Shown here piece after piece: positions 60,624 through 64,000 of a stretch of DNA of 64,000 nt. The DNA is taken from NCBI GenBank assembly GCA_000381625.1, contig KB906767.1, positions 5,447,357 through 5,511,356 of the forward strand, read 5' to 3'. This DNA comes from Bryobacterales bacterium KBS 96. Its GTDB lineage: Bacteria; Acidobacteriota; Terriglobia; Bryobacterales; Bryobacteraceae. Each line of letters starts with the position of its first letter. Positions within the stretch are counted from its first letter, which is position 1. The notes under the pieces were generated by a model that saw only the letters and a list, made by a program, of their open reading frames with translations, had not been told where the DNA came from and made no database searches. A program made the translations under genes and the position numbers.

Positions 60624-63531
60624 TGCAGGTCACTCCCACTTGTACGTACTTCGCCGTGGCGACAGCCGAGAGATTGACTCCGAGCGTGTCATTGGCCGAA
60701 ACCGCCGTGCTGGTGAAGTCTGTTACCGTGCTCGATTGAATCGCCGTCCCAGTGCTCAGAGAGACGCCGCTCGTACTGATTGAGTTGGAACTGGTCGGAA
60801 TGGCTGTCCCGGCTGCCGTCCGCCAGAACTTCACCGTTGCCGTACCAGCATCGGCCGCAATAGACCAGCCGGAGATCGAGCAAGCAAAGGGAACGGTAAG
60901 ATACACCGTCTTGCCGGAAGTCAGAGCAGATCCACCGCCATCAAAGGTTGCGTTGATAACGCGCGGAATCGTTGAGCCTTTATATTGATTGGCGTTTATG
61001 GTTCCGGTGCTCGTATAGTCAAGACTTCCACCCGTTCCGATGACTAGATTGGCAGTGCTTGTGCCGCCTGTAATTGCAGACCATGCCGTCGAAGCGGTCG
61101 CGCTGGATGCGAGAGTGTACGTGGTCGTGTCGGACCCATTATCGGTAGCCGTAATGGTTATATTTGAGCCGGCCGCGAGATTAAATTTCGCCCTCTGTGT
61201 GGAAGCCGTGCCGTCATGTTGAAGCGTCTGGTTATAAAGCGTTGGAGTCCCGGAGATATCGGAGTACGCCGGTTGAGCCTGCGTAATCGTCCCATCGGCA
61301 GCGATGGCCGTCACGAACTTATGGGTTGCGGCCGCTTTCGGCTGGACCATACCCAATGCCGTTCCATCAGAGTTGAGATATTCGGCGTTGTGATCGGTCG
61401 AGGAGAAGAAGAGCTTTCCAGTTCCCGATGCCGGAGTCGCCGGAGTCGTTCCCTCTGATCCAAGAGCGATGTAAGCGCCTGTATTGAGCGTGCTGAATAG
61501 CTTCTTCCATGTATCTGTCTGCGAACAGAACCAAAGATCATGATTCGTTGTATCGAGATACTGAGCACCTGCCGTGCAGGTCCCCGAAGGGGCTCCGGCT
61601 GCACTGGTTTCACTGACGTTTCCTGTCCCGCTCGCTGAAGGCTTGTCGGTCAGATCGTTATAGCTGCCACTCGTCGCCACTGTCGCTAGACTGGTCGGAT
61701 TCACCGGGATATAGCCCAGAGCAGTCGTAACATTGCTACTCGTGATGCTCGTTAGATAGCCCGCGCCGTTGGTGAGCGTGTTATTGTCCGTGGGAATAGT
61801 CGGCTTGCTGGTCAGATCGGCATAGCTGCCGGTTGTCGCTACAGTCTTTAGGCTCGTAGGATTAACTGGCGTGTAGCCGAGAGCCGTTGTCACGAGACTG
61901 CTGGTGATGCTCGCCAGGAACCCTGAATCATTGGTCAGATCGGATACTTTGGTCGGGATGCTCGGAGTACCCGTCAGATCCGAATACAGGCCGCTGGTCG
62001 CTACTATCGCGAGCCCGCCGGGGTTCACCGGAGTATAGCCAAGGGCGGTTGTCACGAGAGTGCTGGTGATCGACGTGAGAAAGCCGGAGTCGTTCGTCAG
62101 GGCGGATGTAGCGGTCGGAATCGTGGGAGTCCCGCTCAAAGATGTATACGGGAGCTTGCCGATAACATCGCTTGCCAGATCGACCAGACCCCAAGAGGGA
62201 CTAGTTCCGCCGTGAAGGACGCCAGTTCCTTTTGCCAGCCGAGACGGAGCGCCTGAAACCCCGCCAAAGATCATGTCTCCGGCAGCATTCATAGGATTGG
62301 TCATCCCTCCGCCCCCACCGCCGCAGGTCACATAGGAGAAGTTTCCGGAGCCGTCATTATTGAGACAGCCCACGGAATCGGTTAGAGGCTTCACCAGAAA
62401 TCTGCTGTCATTGGTGAGATCGGAAGTCTTGCTCGGAATGCTTGGCTTACCCGTCAAACTCGCATACGTGCCGGCCGTAGCGACAGATGCCAGACTCGAA
62501 GGATTCACAGGGGAATACCCGAGTGCCCCGGTAACATTCAAGCTGGTAATACTCGACAGAAAGCCGGAGTCATTGGTCAATTGACTGACCGCCGTGGGAA
62601 TCGTCGGCTTGCCCGTCAGATCACTATAGAGGCCGGAAGTTGCCACAGTCGCCAAACTGGATGCTGTGGCGTAGCCTGCTCCATTCGTCAGAGCATTGTT
62701 GTTCGTTGGAATGCTTGGCTTATTGGTCAGATCGAGATAGCTGCCTGAAGTGGCAACAGTCGAAAGCCCGGTAATCTGGCTCGGTAACAGACTCGGTATA
62801 TCGCCTGCGACCAGCGCCCGGAATCCCGGCGCCGCGGAGACTCCAGATACCGGGCCAGCGAATACAGTGTTTGCCGCCTGCGATACGAGGGAGCCTGTCA
62901 GAGTCCCTGCACTCGTGACCGGTGAATTGCTCACCGAGAAAATACCCGGCAGAGACAGACCGACACTCGTAACTGTCCCGCTACCACTTGAGCCGGAGCC
63001 CGAGACAGTTCCCCATCGAATACCGAGAGGCTGCGAGGAGTCGGCAATGGGTACAGTTCCATTTGCCCCCACGTGTAGAGGCTTGGTCACCGTCCCGTTG
63101 AATACGCCGATATCACCTTTGGCCGTCAGCCGAACGACTGGCGGAGTATTGACTCCATCCTCGACTACGAGAGCCTGCACGATCTGAGGATCAGTCGAAG
63201 TTGGCACTTGCCAAGAGGCTCTGCTGGGAGACTGCCCTTTGAGGTCATACTGAACGCTATACGAGAACTCCGGGGTAGCCGTGTCGGTCGGCTCAAGGCT
63301 CACCGAGAATGAACCGTCTGCTCCTACTGTGACCTTCTTGTAGCCCGCTGGAACTGCTCGCCCTGTCGTGCTCGTGAATCTAGGCCAGGAGATCGTAATG
63401 GTTCCGGCCGTCGCTACAGATCCATCAGCGAGATAGACGGTATCTGTGATTGGCGTTAGTTCCGCCGGCCGCGCCAACATCGGAGCGAGAAAGAGAATGA
63501 CCGAGACAAGTATCGAGTAAATATGCTTCAT
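60616..63531 (-). CDS. Secreted tail-fibre-like repeat protein
   Basis: This 971-residue protein has a signal peptide (KHIYSILVSVILFLAPMLA), a beta N-domain, then repeats of about 50 residues with the pattern VATSGxYxDLTxKPxIPT, LTNDSGFLxSIT and ALGYxPVNPxSL, and finally a C-terminal domain with FDGGGSALTSG and VPFACSISGWSIAAD. The last is widely seen in phage tail-fibre and virion proteins. Phage fibres normally lack signal peptides, so the exported form is unusual. The ATG at 63531 was used because the signal sequence starts there; a longer frame to 63600 adds an unlikely acidic lead. Confidence 0.85.
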   Translation of the reverse strand: MKHIYSILVSVILFLAPMLARPAELTPITDTVYLADGSVATAGTITISWPRFTSTTGRAVPAGYKKVTVGADGSFSVSLEPTDTATPEFSYSVQYDLKGQSPSRASWQVPTSTDPQIVQALVVEDGVNTPPVVRLTAKGDIGVFNGTVTKPLHVGANGTVPIADSSQPLGIRWGTVSGSGSSGSGTVTSVGLSLPGIFSVSNSPVTSAGTLTGSLVSQAANTVFAGPVSGVSAAPGFRALVAGDIPSLLPSQITGLSTVATSGSYLDLTNKPSIPTNNNALTNGAGYATASSLATVATSGLYSDLTGKPTIPTAVSQLTNDSGFLSSITSLNVTGALGYSPVNPSSLASVATAGTYASLTGKPSIPSKTSDLTNDSRFLVKPLTDSVGCLNNDGSGNFSYVTCGGGGGGMTNPMNAAGDMIFGGVSGAPSRLAKGTGVLHGGTSPSWGLVDLASDVIGKLPYTSLSGTPTIPTATSALTNDSGFLTSITSTLVTTALGYTPVNPGGLAIVATSGLYSDLTGTPSIPTKVSDLTNDSGFLASITSSLVTTALGYTPVNPTSLKTVATTGSYADLTSKPTIPTDNNTLTNGAGYLTSITSSNVTTALGYIPVNPTSLATVATSGSYNDLTDKPSASGTGNVSETSAAGAPSGTCTAGAQYLDTTNHDLWFCSQTDTWKKLFSTLNTGAYIALGSEGTTPATPASGTGKLFFSSTDHNAEYLNSDGTALGMVQPKAAATHKFVTAIAADGTITQAQPAYSDISGTPTLYNQTLQHDGTASTQRAKFNLAAGSNITITATDNGSDTTTYTLASSATASTAWSAITGGTSTANLVIGTGGSLDYTSTGTINANQYKGSTIPRVINATFDGGGSALTSGKTVYLTVPFACSISGWSIAADAGTATVKFWRTAAGTAIPTSSNSISTSGVSLSTGTAIQSSTVTDFTSTAVSANDTLGVNLSAVATAKYVQVGVTCNE
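61646..62762 (-). repeat. Coding tandem repeats in the tail-fibre-like gene
   Basis: About seven units of roughly 150 bp (about 50 residues) share the YxDLTxKP and ALGYxPVNP blocks. They differ in sequence, and some are degenerate or partial. These repeats are expected to trimerise as a long fibre. Confidence 0.8.
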
Positions 63532-63596
63532 TTTGTGATGTCCAATAAGATCGTGTGGATCTGGCGCTTTGTCCTCTTCGGGATCAAAGCCTTCGA

Positions 63597-64000
63597 TCAT
63601 GCTGCTTTCCGTGCTTTGTACTTCCGATGGCCGTACAGCCGTGAACCGTAACTGAACTGACCGCCCGTAATGGTGACCGGATACAGACTGAACTCTCCAC
63701 CGGGTCTGACTTCGACAATTCCAAAGCCGTTATTCCAGGTGTTTGCCCGGTTCTTCCCGTAACTTGGTGCTCTGTTACAGAGGCAAGGTAAAACTGTCGC
63801 CGTCCAGCGTTCTTCCATGTGAACCGGAGACGCTTTAGTCCATGCTTGATAGCTGTGACTGTGGCCCATTACGACTGACGCACAATAAGTCTCAACAGCT
63901 TTCTTGGAGTGATTCTGGCCGCCGCCGATGGTATCGCCGTGAATGGCGAATAGATTACTGGCGAGCTTAAAATGACCACCTTGGGGAATAACGTTCCAGT
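63597..64000 (-). CDS. Calcineurin-like phosphoesterase, C-terminal part (partial)
   Basis: The frame continues off the right edge. It contains LFAIHGDTIGGG and VVMGHSHSYQAW, the GD and GHxH metal-site motifs of the metallophosphoesterase fold, and ends NGFGIVEVRPGGEFSL and on to Ala-Ala. Phage genomes often carry this kind of phosphoesterase. It would lie first in the minus-strand cluster, 65 bp before the tail-fibre-like gene. Its N-terminal half and any signal peptide are outside the window. Confidence 0.75.
   Translation of the reverse strand, partial: WNVIPQGGHFKLASNLFAIHGDTIGGGQNHSKKAVETYCASVVMGHSHSYQAWTKASPVHMEERWTATVLPCLCNRAPSYGKNRANTWNNGFGIVEVRPGGEFSLYPVTITGGQFSYGSRLYGHRKYKARKAA

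Noticed and set aside
1-64000. CRISPR arrays, rRNA and tRNA genes
   Set aside because: No regularly spaced direct repeats and no recognisable rRNA or tRNA sequence were seen on reading; a tRNA search program was not run.

Overview
The window looks like soil Acidobacteriota of the Solibacter/Bryobacter type (order Bryobacterales). This is inferred from gene content only, because there is no rRNA here. The markers are an acidobacterial VWFA-domain protein paired with a carboxypeptidase-regulatory/TonB-receptor-like barrel, an orphan ADOP-type FtsX permease, an ECF sigma factor beside a Ser/Thr kinase, an ECF42 sigma factor with YCII (DGPF) proteins, and many short dispersed palindromic repeats, one of them inside a gene.

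Layout. 1-7.6 kb: end of an ArsB-like permease, rsmI, an MFS exporter, a small PAAR and FHA/DcrB-like pair, an orphan sugar-binding lipoprotein, a Gfo/Idh/MocA oxidoreductase and an ECF sigma factor. 7.6-14.7 kb, minus strand: the translation block rplM-rpsI-rpsB-tsf-pyrH-frr, then argH and a Ser/Thr kinase. 15-21.5 kb: TauE-like permease, alginate-export-like porin and ADOP permease. 21.5-27 kb: a tightly coupled operon (APC permease, aldehyde dehydrogenase, glutamine-synthetase-like ligase, iron alcohol dehydrogenase) that fits uptake and gamma-glutamylation of an amine or amino alcohol. 27-31 kb: a ferritin-VIT1 metal exporter, a toxin-antitoxin pair with a frameshifted toxin, and two AT-richer secreted-protein genes, one frameshifted. 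31-37.7 kb: receptor-like barrel, VWFA protein, RRM protein and a charged 110-residue protein. 37.8-43 kb: ArsA/Get3-like ATPase, argF-argG behind two tandem ArgR-type operators, and a LarA-like protein. 43-53.8 kb: SpoIIE-type phosphatase, YCII-YCII-ECF42 module, amidohydrolase, an RNase HI-NadD fusion, dusB, a NusG-like antiterminator and an FkbM methyltransferase.

At about 54.26 kb the ordinary chromosome stops inside comM. The last part of comM is intact in sequence, but its 5' part is replaced by an accessory, phage-flavoured region that runs off the right edge. This region has two stand-alone zinc-peptidase-like proteins, small zinc-ribbon, DUF4145-like and secreted proteins, and a minus-strand cluster of a phosphoesterase, a 971-residue tail-fibre-like repeat protein with its own signal peptide, a second secreted protein, a secreted beta-helix protein and a tiny membrane protein.

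The arginine genes (argH, argF, argG) are split over two loci. The strongest candidates for something new are the secreted tail-fibre-like cluster, the RNase HI-NadD fusion, the amine operon and the repeat families. All functions are from reading motifs; no database search was run.
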